Assembly: GCA_937925655.1 (NCBI GenBank)
Contig: CALAMC010000035.1
Location: 62,001-126,000, forward strand
Reading direction: 5' to 3'
Length of the DNA: 64,000 bases
From: an uncultured candidate division Zixibacteria bacterium
GTDB lineage: Bacteria; Zixibacteria; MSB-5A5; GN15; PGXB01
Part shown: one piece after another, positions 26,940 through 36,500 of the stretch
Numbering within the stretch: position 1 is the first letter of the stretch
How the letters are laid out: each line of letters starts with the position of its first letter
Program-made: the position numbers and the translations under genes
Notes under the pieces: generated by a model
What the model saw: only the letters and a program-made list of their open reading frames with translations
What the model was told of the DNA's origin: nothing
Databases searched by the model: none

Positions 26940-27641
26940 TTACCTGAATAAAGTTACCCCAAATATATAAGTAAGGATATAATAGATGCCGACCACTATA
27001 AACACCCCGCCGGTAATACGCCGTGCCCATTTTTCAATGGCCTTTAGCTTATTAAATATAACCCCGACCAACCGTGTGCTTATAGCAATCACAAAGGCGA
27101 AAACAATTACCGGCAGGGCGGTGCCGATGCCATAAACGGTTGGCATCAAAAAAGAAGAGTTGTGCTCCACGGCCAGCGGAATAAGACTACCGAAAAACAA
27201 TGCCGCCGACACCGGGCAGAAAGACAGTGCGAACAACAGGCCAAGCAGTCCCGCCCCCCAGATGCCAAAACGCTCCACTTTCTCCTGTAATGACGAACCT
27301 AAACCGCTTCCGCGGAAGCTGAAGGAAATTACGTCGAGGAGGAACAGGCCGACGATTATCAGAATCGGACCGAGGAATTTATTCATATTCTGTTGTAGAA
27401 ACATCGCCAGCCGGGGAATCGACAGGACGCTGGCCACGATGAGAATGCCAAGAACCAGATAGGTCAGCATCCGTCCCAGAGCGTACAGCAATCCGGCGGC
27501 GAGAACTTGCCGCGGGCTGTCCACCCGCCGCCCGATATACGTGATGGCGGCAATATTTGTCGCCAGCGGGCAGGGCGAAATGGAGGTCAATATGCCCAGC
27601 CAGCAGGCCGATGCGACGGCCAGCACAAACGACTCATTCAT
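26940..27641 (-). CDS. ArsG-type / CcdA-like efflux permease
   Basis: 233-residue membrane protein with six or more helices in the CcdA/LysE-like fold. The N-terminal SISPCPLATNIAAI and the second-half LLFALSFCPVSAALFFGS carry the paired Cys-Pro motifs characteristic of the family annotated as aromatic arsenical efflux permease ArsG. The Cys pair could also transfer thiol electrons across the membrane, as in CcdA. Start chosen at 27641 (MNESF), which overlaps the stop of the preceding gene; a further upstream frame is not conserved. The context with ArsR, thiol-fold proteins and a second permease supports organoarsenical or arsenite handling. Confidence 0.8.
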   Translation of the reverse strand: MNESFVLAVASACWLGILTSISPCPLATNIAAITYIGRRVDSPRQVLAAGLLYALGRMLTYLVLGILIVASVLSIPRLAMFLQQNMNKFLGPILIIVGLFLLDVISFSFRGSGLGSSLQEKVERFGIWGAGLLGLLFALSFCPVSAALFFGSLIPLAVEHNSSFLMPTVYGIGTALPVIVFAFVIAISTRLVGVIFNKLKAIEKWARRITGGVFIVVGIYYILTYIFGVTLFR

Positions 27642-28125
27642 CGGCGGTTTCGCCCTCAAGAAACCGTTTGGTCTCGGCCTGTACATATTTCATATACTCT
27701 TCTTTGTTGCGCACCAGTTCCCAGATTTTGTCGAGATTTTTCCATTCGGCTTCTCGCCCGTCTTTGTGGCGGGATAGAATCAATGCCTTGGTATAAAGCT
27801 GATAATCCTCAATAAAGTGCGCGTTGGCCTTGTTGTCGTAATTAACGGCCTGCCAGATCAGGGTACTGTCGGTCAGTTCCTTTTCAAAGCCGGATGCAAG
27901 AGCCTCACGCGAATACTCCTCGAGTTTGATACACGTGGCGCAACGGACGTCCCCGTGAAAATAATAAGCGTAAACAATCCCGGAGGACTTCGTCTCCGGC
28001 GTTAAGGCCGATGAATCGGCGACAACTTTGGCCGGGTTAACCGCCTCATTCTTTGCTTCGTCGGCGATGACTGCCCCAAACGATATTATTGCCGCCAACG
28101 TTGTGAGAATTAATGTCTTTGTCAT
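27634..28125 (-). CDS. Secreted thioredoxin-like protein with RCATC motif
   Basis: 163 residues starting at an ATG after GGAGTGTG. A signal peptide (MTKTLILTTLAAIISFGAV) is followed by a thioredoxin-like core: VYAYYFHGDVRCATCIKLE holds a CxxC active-site pair, and YTKALILSRHKDGREAEWKNL fits the later strand/helix. The YFHGxxRCxTC signature recurs next to ArsG-type permeases. It is predicted to be periplasmic and may feed or accept electrons from the Cys pairs of the permease. Substrate unknown. Confidence 0.75.
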   Translation of the reverse strand: MTKTLILTTLAAIISFGAVIADEAKNEAVNPAKVVADSSALTPETKSSGIVYAYYFHGDVRCATCIKLEEYSREALASGFEKELTDSTLIWQAVNYDNKANAHFIEDYQLYTKALILSRHKDGREAEWKNLDKIWELVRNKEEYMKYVQAETKRFLEGETADE

Positions 28126-28151
28126 AACACACTCCAAAGTAGTCTTCATTT

Positions 28152-28382
28152 TTATATCAGTTTTTTTATTTCTTCCACCGATGGAACCTTACCGGTCAGC
28201 ACTACCTTGCCGTCAACCACCAGGGCCGGTGTCATCATGACGCCGTAGGCCATGATTTTCTGGATATCCTCCACCTTCTCGATGTTGCATTCCATGTTGA
28301 GTTGTGCGGCCGCCTCCATGGTCATTTCGGCGAGCTTCTTGCACTTGGGACAGCCGGTGCCCAGAATTTCGATTTTTTTCAA
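28152..28382 (-). CDS. Small thioredoxin/glutaredoxin-like redox protein
   Basis: 76 residues of the minimal thioredoxin-fold family (MTH895/TM0996-like). The active site is GTGCPKCKKL, the cis-Pro is in MTPALVVDGKVV, and the C-terminus is a short helix. Translation starts at TTG 28382, placed eight bases after AGGAGG; no ATG is available. It is cytoplasmic by lack of a signal. It probably supplies thiol reduction to the neighbouring arsenic proteins. Confidence 0.88.
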   Translation of the reverse strand: MKKIEILGTGCPKCKKLAEMTMEAAAQLNMECNIEKVEDIQKIMAYGVMMTPALVVDGKVVLTGKVPSVEEIKKLI

Positions 28383-28394
28383 AGCCTTGTCCTC

Positions 28395-29693
28395 CTAAAA
28401 TAATAAACCGTATACTACGCCCGCAATCGTTGCCATCACTATTACTAACGCCACGAAAACTATGGTTTTTTTCGTGCCCATGATCGACCTGATTGCCAGC
28501 ATGTTGGGAAGCGACAGCGCCGGACCGGCCAGAAGTAGCGCCAGCGCCGGACCTTTGCCCATGCCGTTGCCGATCAGCCCCTGCAGTATCGGCACTTCGG
28601 TCAATGTCGCAAAATACATGAACGCCCCGGCAATCGAGGCAAACAGATTAGACCAGAGCGAATTGCCGCCCACCGAGCCGCTGATCCACTGCGATGGAAT
28701 AATGCCTTCAAAACCGGGTCGTCCCAACAAAAGCCCGGCAACCAGGACACCGCCGAACAAAAGCGGCAGTATCTGCTTGGCAAATCCCCAGGTCTGGGAA
28801 AACCATTCGCCCGATTCGTCTTCTCGCCGACTGGTTATAATCGACAATCCCACTACCGCGGCGGAGAAGGGAAGCAGCGGTTCATGCGGGAAAATCAGTG
28901 CGATTACTGCTGTCGCCAGAGCAGTAACGATGACCGGTATTTCCGACAGCCGAAACCAGAAAATAAGCATGGCGCCAAGCCCGACAGCGGCAATGCTCGT
29001 GATCACCCATTTGTATGAGTAGACGAGAGTCCAGAATCCTGACGGCTCATTCGGTTTGCCCCAGTTGGCAAAGACCAGAATTGCCACCATCGCCGCAAAA
29101 TACAGCCCGTTTTTCCAAAGGGGTCGCTCTACTTCCGGCTCGGGCATGGCCATCCGGGCGTTGATTTTCTCGGTTTCCTCTTTATGATATATAAAGTGCA
29201 TCAAAAGACCAATGACTATGCTGAAAACAATCGCGCCGATTGCCCGTGCGATACCCAGTTCAATACCCAACACTCTGGCCGTCAGGACAATCGCCAGAAC
29301 ATTAATAGCCGGTCCCGAATAAAGAAAGGCTGTAGCCGGGCCGAGTCCGGCGCCCATGCGATAAATCCCGGCAAAAAGCGGGAGCACCGTGCATGAACAT
29401 ACCGCCAGAATCGTGCCTGAAACCGAAGCGACACCATAAGAAAGCACTTTATTGGCTTTGGCGCCGAGATATTTCATCACCGACGCCTGACTTACAAACA
29501 CGGCAATGGCTCCGGCTATAAAAAAGGCCGGTATCAAACAGAGAATGACATGCTCCTGGGCGTACCACTTGGTTAAAGCCAGGGCCTCAATAATGGCTCC
29601 TCGCAATCGGGTACTATCAATCGGCAAGTAAAAGAAAATAACAAATACCGCGACTATTCCGGCCAGTGGTTTCCATTCTTTCTTCCATTCCAT
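28395..29693 (-). CDS. ArsP/DUF318-type permease
   Basis: 432-residue membrane protein with about ten helices of the SO_0444/ArsP-like permease family. Landmarks are FIAGAIAVFVSQ, AVCSCTVLPLFAGIYRMGAGLGPA with a CxC motif, FLYSGPAINVLAI, TEVPILQGLIGNGMGKGPALALLLAGPALSLP in the second repeat. Related ArsP proteins export trivalent organoarsenicals; other members have unknown ions. GAGGA precedes the ATG. It is the first structural gene after arsR. Confidence 0.85.
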   Translation of the reverse strand: MEWKKEWKPLAGIVAVFVIFFYLPIDSTRLRGAIIEALALTKWYAQEHVILCLIPAFFIAGAIAVFVSQASVMKYLGAKANKVLSYGVASVSGTILAVCSCTVLPLFAGIYRMGAGLGPATAFLYSGPAINVLAIVLTARVLGIELGIARAIGAIVFSIVIGLLMHFIYHKEETEKINARMAMPEPEVERPLWKNGLYFAAMVAILVFANWGKPNEPSGFWTLVYSYKWVITSIAAVGLGAMLIFWFRLSEIPVIVTALATAVIALIFPHEPLLPFSAAVVGLSIITSRREDESGEWFSQTWGFAKQILPLLFGGVLVAGLLLGRPGFEGIIPSQWISGSVGGNSLWSNLFASIAGAFMYFATLTEVPILQGLIGNGMGKGPALALLLAGPALSLPNMLAIRSIMGTKKTIVFVALVIVMATIAGVVYGLLF

Positions 29694-29720
29694 GCTGTCA
29701 AATCCTCGAAATTACGAAAA

Positions 29721-30044
29721 CTATTTCCGGGCGCAGGCCGACATCCGTCGGGCGTTGGCTGTCAATACATCTTCCACGCAACCGAAAAAATTCAAAATGC
29801 AGGGCACACGCAGGCGATAGAAAACCTGCTGGCCACGCTTTTCATCCTCCACAATCCCGGCCTCTTTCAGAATCGAAAGGTGTCTGGATACCGTGGAAAT
29901 ATCGGCCCCGATCTTATCCCGCAGTTCGCAGACACACCGTTCGCCGGAAGATAGTTCGTCCAGAATTAAAAGCCGTGACGGATGCGCGATAGCCTTAATT
30001 ATTCGCGCCCGGGCTTCATACTTTTGTTTGGTTTCAATATCCAT
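29721..30044 (-). CDS. arsR: ArsR-family metalloregulator
   Basis: 107-residue winged-helix repressor. The metal-sensing CVCEL motif lies in the first helix of the DNA-binding region (SGERCVCELRDKIG), followed by the recognition helix ADISTVSRHLSILKEAGIV and the wing EKRGQQVFYRL. Further Cys residues occur near the C-terminus. The Cys pair matches As(III)/Sb(III) sensors. Start at ATG 30044; a longer frame upstream runs through the promoter and is not used. It heads the reverse-strand arsenic operon. Confidence 0.93.
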   Translation of the reverse strand: MDIETKQKYEARARIIKAIAHPSRLLILDELSSGERCVCELRDKIGADISTVSRHLSILKEAGIVEDEKRGQQVFYRLRVPCILNFFGCVEDVLTANARRMSACARK

Positions 30045-30076
30045 ATAAAATCTTATACCTTTATCGACTTTGTTAG

Positions 30077-30109
30077 TTGGCAAAATAACCAAATATATTT
30101 TATTGTCAA
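30077..30109 (-). promoter_or_regulatory. arsR promoter with overlapping operator-like inverted repeat
   Basis: On the reverse strand TTGACA (30104-30109) and TATTTT (30082-30087) are 16 bases apart. An inverted repeat TTGG-N8-CCAA (30077-30080 and 30089-30092) brackets the -10 element, the usual geometry for ArsR autorepression. Assignment as the operator is inference. Confidence 0.55.
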
Positions 30110-30140
30110 CGGGAATTATCCGACCCTGCCCGGAGACCAT

Positions 30141-30175
30141 AAAAAACCGGGCAAGTCCTTTAACCTGCCCGGGTT
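30141..30175 (-). terminator. Rho-independent terminator of the subtilase gene
   Basis: Reverse strand: AACCCGGGCA pairs with TGCCCGGTT around a short loop, and the 3' arm runs into TTTTTT. It lies 29 bases after the subtilase stop. Confidence 0.85.
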
Positions 30176-30203
30176 AGAGAATTTTAATGATTTTATGGTA
30201 TCT

Positions 30204-32822
30204 TTATTTCATGAGCAACATCTTCTTCGACTGGGTCTGGTCACCGACAGTCAGTCGATAGAAGTATATTCCCGACGACACGGCATGGCCGTTATTGTCG
30301 GTTGAATTCCACTCGACCTGGTGTTGCCCGGCGGCTTGGGTTTGATTTACAAGCGTTTTGACTTCCTGGCCAAGAATATTGTAAATCTCGAGGGTGACAT
30401 GGCCCGGGCTCGTCAGGCTGTAGCTGATCGTCGTATTCGGGTTGAACGGATTGGGCCGATTCTGCTCCAGCGTGAAGGCATCGGGCAGTGACGATTCGGA
30501 CATCTCCACCCAGTCATCCGCCGAACCGGTCGCCGTCGAGACACAGAAATTGTCGAAATAAGAATTGGAATTATTGTATCCGACACCGACCAGTCCGCTC
30601 TTGGACGATGAGAAGGTGTATGATCCCAGCGTCGTGGTCCCGACCTTGAGCGTCACGCTGTTGTTCGCCGCCATTATAACCGTAACGGCATACCAGGTAT
30701 TGTAACTTATCGTTCTCGACCACGAGGCTCTCAATGTGTTGGTGCCGTTCACGCGCTCATAGATTCTCCAGGTATTGCCGACGTCATCGCCTTGTATGAA
30801 GCGATAGTTGTTGGCATCGGTATAAGCGAAAATTATTCGGGCATTGCGTTGCGACCGGCCCGTACTCATCGCTACCGAGCAGGTAATTGTCCCGGTCGTG
30901 AATGATCCAAAAGGCGACGTTATTTTCGCGTTGGTGGTCGTTGAATTCCCCCGTAACGCGTTACTCGATATCGACCAGGTTCCGGTGGCGTTGCCCCATC
31001 CGGTATAGTTGCCGTCATTGAAGTCATCACACTGCTCGGTTGTTTCCGAAGCCGTGATATAGCCGGTTTTAACCTCGCTGTCGGAACCGTAGGCGTTGGT
31101 CGCCGTAAGGGTAACGGTGTATGTTCCGGCCGACGTATAGGTATGCGTCGGATTCTGGGCGGTCGAGGTCCCACCGTCGCCAAAATTCCAGCTCCAGCTG
31201 GTCGGATTATAAGTCGAGAGGTCGGTGAAGGTAACCGTCAAGGGAATATTGCCCGAAGTCGGCGTGCCGGAAAAGTTCGCCACCGGCGGATAGGTTGGAG
31301 CGGTACTCACGACTATATAACCGGTCTTGGTTTCACTGTCTGAACCATAGGCGTTGGTGGCGGTCAGAGTAACCGTGTATGTTCCGGCCGACGTATAGGT
31401 ATGCGTCGGATTCTGGGCGGTCGAAGTGCCGCCGTCGCCGAAAGTCCAGCTCCAGCTGGTTGGGTTGTTGGTTGAAGCGTCGGTGAAGGTAACCGTCAGC
31501 GGAGCATAACCCGAAGTCGGTGTGCCGGAAAAGGCCGCCACCGGCGGATTATTGCCGGAGACTGCATTGAGCGCCGCATTGGCATCGACCAGCCCATAGC
31601 CATAATACTGATCCCAGCCGGTTGCGCCGAGGTCCTGCGCGGTGTTTTGAAGAACCGCCCGGACGTCACTGGGGCTCATGCTTCCGCCGGCTTTGGCTAT
31701 CACCAGCGCGGCCACACCGGCCACATGCGGGCAGGCCATCGACGTGCCTTCATAAAAATAGTAACTGAAACTGGTGTAATTAGTGCCGTTGTGAGTCTGC
31801 TGCAAAACACCGTCAACATACCCGTCACCATTCTGGTCAACGGTCACGTCGCCGCCGGGAGCACAAATATCAATGGTCGACCCATAGCTGGTATAAGAAG
31901 TATAGGTCTTGTTATAACGTACGGCCGACACCGATATGCACTGGGTATAGGCGGCCGGATATTGCGGCGTGGAGGTCCCGGCGTTACCCGCCGCGCAGAC
32001 GATTGTTTTGCCCGCATTGTAGGCGTAAATGACGGCGTTTTGAAGAGTGGATGATGAGGAGGATCCTCCCAGGCTCAAATTGAGAACATGGGCGCCGTTA
32101 TTGGCGGCATAGGTAATGCCGTTGGCAATTGCGGTGTAGGTGCCGTTGCCGGAAGCGTCCAAGACCTTCACCGGCATGATACTGCAGTTGTAGGCTACTC
32201 CCGTGACGCCGAGGTTGTTGTTGGTGGTTTGCGCGATAGTTCCGGCCACGTGCGTGCCATGAGCGCAGTCATCGTTGGGATGTGAATCGTTGTTGACATA
32301 GTCATAGCCGGGGACAAAAGAGGTTCCGGCCAGGTCCGGCGCCAGCGCATAGGAACCATAATTTTCATAAGCCACGCCGCAGTCGATAACCGCGACAACC
32401 ACGCCCGTGCCGGTCGATTGATCCCAGGCCGCCGGCATATTAATGAGCGGCATATGCCATTGGTAAACATAATAAGGATCGTTCGGAGTCATAAAGGCGT
32501 GGGCGATGTAATTCGGTTCGGCATATTCAACGTCGGGCCGGGCGCTGAAAAGCTCAACCATCTCTTCGACCGTTTTATCGGCCGGAATGCCAAGCTGGCG
32601 AAAGCCGATGGATTCATTGTAAGAAATTAGAGTGGTACCCAGTTCGGCCTGGGCGATCGCGGCTTGCTGACGGGTCACACCGTCTTTGAACTTAACGACG
32701 ATTTCACCAGGGGCGTACTCTGCATCACCCGAACCGGTACAACATTGACCGATTGGGAAATCTTCGGCGGCGGCAACGCTGAAAAAGGCAAAGAGCGTAA
32801 CGAGCGCAAAAAATACTCTCAT
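30204..32822 (-). CDS. Secreted subtilisin-like protease with PKD repeats and sorting domain
   Basis: 872 residues. A signal peptide (MRVFFALVTLFAFFSVAAA) is followed by an inhibitor-like propeptide (GEIVVKFKDGV to PNYIAHA). The S8 catalytic triad is Asp147 in VIDCGV, His188 in HGTHVAGT and Ser near 361 in GTSMACPHVAG, with Asn in AAGNAG as oxyanion residue. Two PKD domains follow (each with FGDGG and HTYTSAGTYTVTLTATN), then a jelly-roll-like segment, then a C-terminal FlgD/type-IX-like domain with NRPNPFNP, YNILGQEV and a basic end (QSKKMLLMK). It is most likely exported to the cell surface or medium. ATG 32822 is chosen over an upstream in-frame TTG because the signal peptide starts there. 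Confidence 0.93.
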   Translation of the reverse strand: MRVFFALVTLFAFFSVAAAEDFPIGQCCTGSGDAEYAPGEIVVKFKDGVTRQQAAIAQAELGTTLISYNESIGFRQLGIPADKTVEEMVELFSARPDVEYAEPNYIAHAFMTPNDPYYVYQWHMPLINMPAAWDQSTGTGVVVAVIDCGVAYENYGSYALAPDLAGTSFVPGYDYVNNDSHPNDDCAHGTHVAGTIAQTTNNNLGVTGVAYNCSIMPVKVLDASGNGTYTAIANGITYAANNGAHVLNLSLGGSSSSSTLQNAVIYAYNAGKTIVCAAGNAGTSTPQYPAAYTQCISVSAVRYNKTYTSYTSYGSTIDICAPGGDVTVDQNGDGYVDGVLQQTHNGTNYTSFSYYFYEGTSMACPHVAGVAALVIAKAGGSMSPSDVRAVLQNTAQDLGATGWDQYYGYGLVDANAALNAVSGNNPPVAAFSGTPTSGYAPLTVTFTDASTNNPTSWSWTFGDGGTSTAQNPTHTYTSAGTYTVTLTATNAYGSDSETKTGYIVVSTAPTYPPVANFSGTPTSGNIPLTVTFTDLSTYNPTSWSWNFGDGGTSTAQNPTHTYTSAGTYTVTLTATNAYGSDSEVKTGYITASETTEQCDDFNDGNYTGWGNATGTWSISSNALRGNSTTTNAKITSPFGSFTTGTITCSVAMSTGRSQRNARIIFAYTDANNYRFIQGDDVGNTWRIYERVNGTNTLRASWSRTISYNTWYAVTVIMAANNSVTLKVGTTTLGSYTFSSSKSGLVGVGYNNSNSYFDNFCVSTATGSADDWVEMSESSLPDAFTLEQNRPNPFNPNTTISYSLTSPGHVTLEIYNILGQEVKTLVNQTQAAGQHQVEWNSTDNNGHAVSSGIYFYRLTVGDQTQSKKMLLMK
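31108..31470. repeat. Imperfect direct repeat encoding the PKD domains
   Basis: About 100 bases at 31108-31210 recur with few changes at 31369-31470, a 261-base period equal to one PKD domain. It reflects recent domain duplication inside the protease gene. Confidence 0.8.
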
Positions 32823-33361
32823 ATCCCTGTCCTTTTCCAAAAATTTTGAGGTTAGTTGATGTTTGACAACACCTGTTAATTAAATACTAAAAATACCCCT
32901 CCTTATGAGTTAAAAGATTTATTTTTGATATGACGGACAATTTCCATTCTCCGTCCTGGAATTTTCCCCTCAATAACATGAATGACGTTTATTGATTCTG
33001 TGATTCAAACTATACCATCGTGCTCTCATAAACCGTGATAGTATGCGTTTTTCCCCGACAATCAATATGCGCTTTCAGCGCTATTTAAATTTACACGATG
33101 GGCATTTTATGACGCAAGCGATTTTTTGATATCCGAACAGGAGAATTGTATCAGTCCCATAAGTGCCATCCAGCTCGCCCGCGCGGGTCGGGCATTGTCG
33201 GATGTTTCCCGGTCTTTGATGGACATCACGTTCGTTTTATATTATATTGTCAAACAACAAGTTGCAATCGATTGATGACCGATCTCCTTCGGGTTCTTAA
33301 GATACTGATACAAAATCCGACATTAAAATAAAGACGGACAGATATAATCCTTTAAGGGCAT
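32823..33361. other. Intergenic region between divergent genes
   Basis: 539 A/T-rich bases between the subtilase (reverse) and the sensor kinase unit (forward). Short open frames here look random. Promoters for both directions are expected; I see no pair close enough to consensus to name. Confidence 0.5.
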
Positions 33362-33553
33362 ATGGCTATTTTGGGGAAATCAAAAATTAATACAATTTTG
33401 TGGTTCATCCCGGTTACGGTGATTTTGTTTTCTGGCTGCCCGGTGATAACCGATATCGACTATTTCCCCCTGTTAACCCCGTCTTTAGAGACGGTAACTT
33501 TGGAATTGAATCAATGGCACCGGGGTATCGCCATCGGGAGTAAGTGCCAATGA
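33362..33553 (+). CDS. Possible small lipoprotein upstream of the hybrid kinase
   Basis: 63 residues. The N-terminus has Lys residues, a hydrophobic run (ILWFIPVTVILF) and a lipobox-like FSGC, after which about 37 residues remain. AAGGG lies three bases before the ATG. It overlaps the kinase start by four bases, which favours a translated, coupled leader gene. No homologue is recognised, and it could instead be a random frame. Confidence 0.4.
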   Translation: MAILGKSKINTILWFIPVTVILFSGCPVITDIDYFPLLTPSLETVTLELNQWHRGIAIGSKCQ

Positions 33554-36500
33554 CCATATTCCGATTACAAACCAAATTGTCGCTTCTGGTGGGATTGGTT
33601 ATCCTCCTTTTTGTCGCCGGCATGTTTATACTGTATTTCTCGGAAAACGGCAAAGTTCTTGATATTCTGGAAAACCGCCGGGAAGAAAAAAGAGCATTGG
33701 TCAAAGAGCTGGCCAGTCTTTACAGCGAACCTTCCCGCACCTTAGCCTACGATTACAGCTTCTGGGATGAATTGGTTTCGTTTGTCGACCGACCGGACAT
33801 TGCCTGGGCACAGGAGAATATAGATGTCGGCATGGAGACCTTCAAATCGACGACCGTTTGGGTCTATAATCTTAATGCCGGGGTTATTTATGCCGCCGCC
33901 TCGGATAAAAATTATCACCCCCTGTTGCACGATACTATCCTCGATGCGACCATTACTGCCGCTTTTTCCCGGAATTGGTTCAGTCACTTTTTCTATGCGA
34001 GCGATATGGGTGTCCTGGAGGTTTTCACCGCCCCGATTCAACCCAGCGCCGATAATTCACGAGAGACTCCGCCCTTCGGATTTTTCGTCGTGGGAAAAAT
34101 TTTGGATGAACAGTATCTCCAAAAAATCGCAGACGTGGCCGATCTGTCCATAGCCATTGTACCGCCGGATACGGCGCTCGCCGATTCGGAGCCAGGGGCG
34201 ATCATTTTTGCCGAACCTTTACCCGGAGTCGAAGGGGAAACCGTGGCCGTGCTCCACTGCCGGGGTGACAACCCCTTGTACGCCACCTATACCCGGGCGT
34301 CATATGTCAGTATTATCGTTTTGCTGGTCCTGGGATGCACGATATTTTCGCTCCTGGTCGTATCATTGCATATTTGGCTTAGCCGTCCTCTGAACAAAAT
34401 ATCCACGGCGTTGGAAGAAGGCGACGAAAACGCAGTGACTTCATTGACTGCCGCCAAATCGGAATTTGGCCGAATCGCGCGGTTGATTAAAGAGTTCTTC
34501 GAGCAACAAATGGAATTGGAGGAACAAGTCGAAGCCCAAAGCCGCGCCCGGAAAACCCTGGCGGAAAGTGAAAACCGCTATCGTGTAGTGTTGAAACAAA
34601 CCGGCCAGTTGATTTATGATTGGGATGTAACTTCCGGAAAAATTATCTGGTCCGGGGCCATTGCTTCTATTACCGGTTTCTCTGATGATGAGTATCAACG
34701 CGTTGATATCAATGAATGGGAACGGATGATTCACCCCGAAGATCGTCCGGACGCCGTGACGGCGCTGGATGCGGCGACCGTGGCGGGAAGCAATTATAAT
34801 GTCCAATACCGCCTGCGGCGCAAAGACGGTTCCTACATTTTCGTGGAAGACAACGGCGTTTTCATCGTCAACGATTTGGGCGAAGCCGTCCGGATGCTGG
34901 GGACAATGAGAGATATCACTGAACGCCGACGGGCGGAGGAGGCTCTGCGCGAGAGTGAAGCCGCCGTCCGCAATAAACTAAAAGCCATTATCGAACCGGA
35001 GGGCGACCTGGGCGAATTGGCCCTTACCGATATCATCGATATCGCGACTTTCCAGAACATGATGGATGTCTTTCATCGCATTACCGGCATTGCCAGCGCC
35101 ATAATAGATACCGACGGCAAAGTACTGGTCGGCGTCGGGTGGCAGGACATCTGCACGAGGTTCCACCGATGCCATCCGGAGACATTGAAAAATTGCATTG
35201 AAAGCGACACCATTCTTACTCAAGGCGTGGCGCCGGGGACATTCAAGACCTATCGCTGCAAGAATAACCTCGTGGATATGGCCACTCCCATCATTTTGAA
35301 CGGGAAACATTTGGGCAATTTCTTCATCGGGCAGTATTTGTATGAAGAGGATTCGCCGGACGTTGAAATATTCCGAAATCAGGCCCGGCGCTATGGCTTC
35401 GACGAAAACGAATATCTTGCCGCCCTCGACCGGGTTCCCCGATATAATAAAAAATTGGCTGATGAGATAATGACCTTCTATTTCAAATTTACCGGGATGA
35501 TCTCGACATTGAGTTTCAGCACTATTCAATTGGCCAGAACCCTCACCGAGCGCCAGCAGGCCGAAGAACGTCAAAAAATACTGCAGGAACAACTCGAAAA
35601 GGCCCAACGCATGGAATCACTGGCCGTTCTGGCCGGCGGGGTGGCCCATGATTTGAATAACATGCTGGGTCCCGTCGTGGGCTATTCCGAATTGCTATTG
35701 AGAACCTTGCCTCAAGAATCGGATGCCACCCGCAAAGCCCGACGAATCATGAAATCGGCCGAAGATGCCGCCGAAGTCATTCAGGACCTGCTGACTCTGG
35801 CGCGCCGGGGACGATATGAAAAGAAAGTTCTGGACTTAAACCAGATCGTCCTGTCGTTTTTCGAATCGGTCGGATTCCAGAAGCTTAAAGAACGCCACAA
35901 AGACGCGGAATTCATTACCCGATTATCCGAAAATCCATGTTTGATAAATGGATCGCGCCCGCATCTGGAAAAGGTCCTCATGAACCTGGTAGCCAATGGA
36001 TGCGAAGCCATGGCTAACGGCGGAAAGCTGACCATTGAAACCGAAGAAAGATATTTGACGGAACTCATCGGGGGCCACCGCCAGATCGATAATGGACGAT
36101 ACATATTGCTTAGAGTCAAAGATAACGGCAGCGGAATTGATAAAGGCGACCTTCAACGGATTTTTGAACCCTACTTCTCCAAAAAACAACTGGGCAAAAG
36201 CGGTAGCGGGCTGGGTTTGTCGGTCGTCTATGGAGTCGTTAAGGATCACGGCGGTTACTATGATGTCTTTTCGGAAGTCGGGAAAGGTACCGAGTTCATC
36301 ATGTACTTTCCGGTCAGCACCGTGCCGATCGAAACTTCCGGCACCGAAAAAACAACCTTTGCGGGCGGGACAGAATCGATTCTGATCGTTGATGATTCCC
36401 CGGAACAAAGAGAGATGGCCCATGATATGATCTCCAGTCTCGGCTATAAAGTCCGCACGGCCGCCAACGGCCATGAGGCGATTGCCGTTCTCCAAACCGA

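Noticed and set aside
31108..31470. A CRISPR-like or mobile repeat
   Set aside because: Only two copies, with a period equal to one PKD domain, and they are inside a coding frame.
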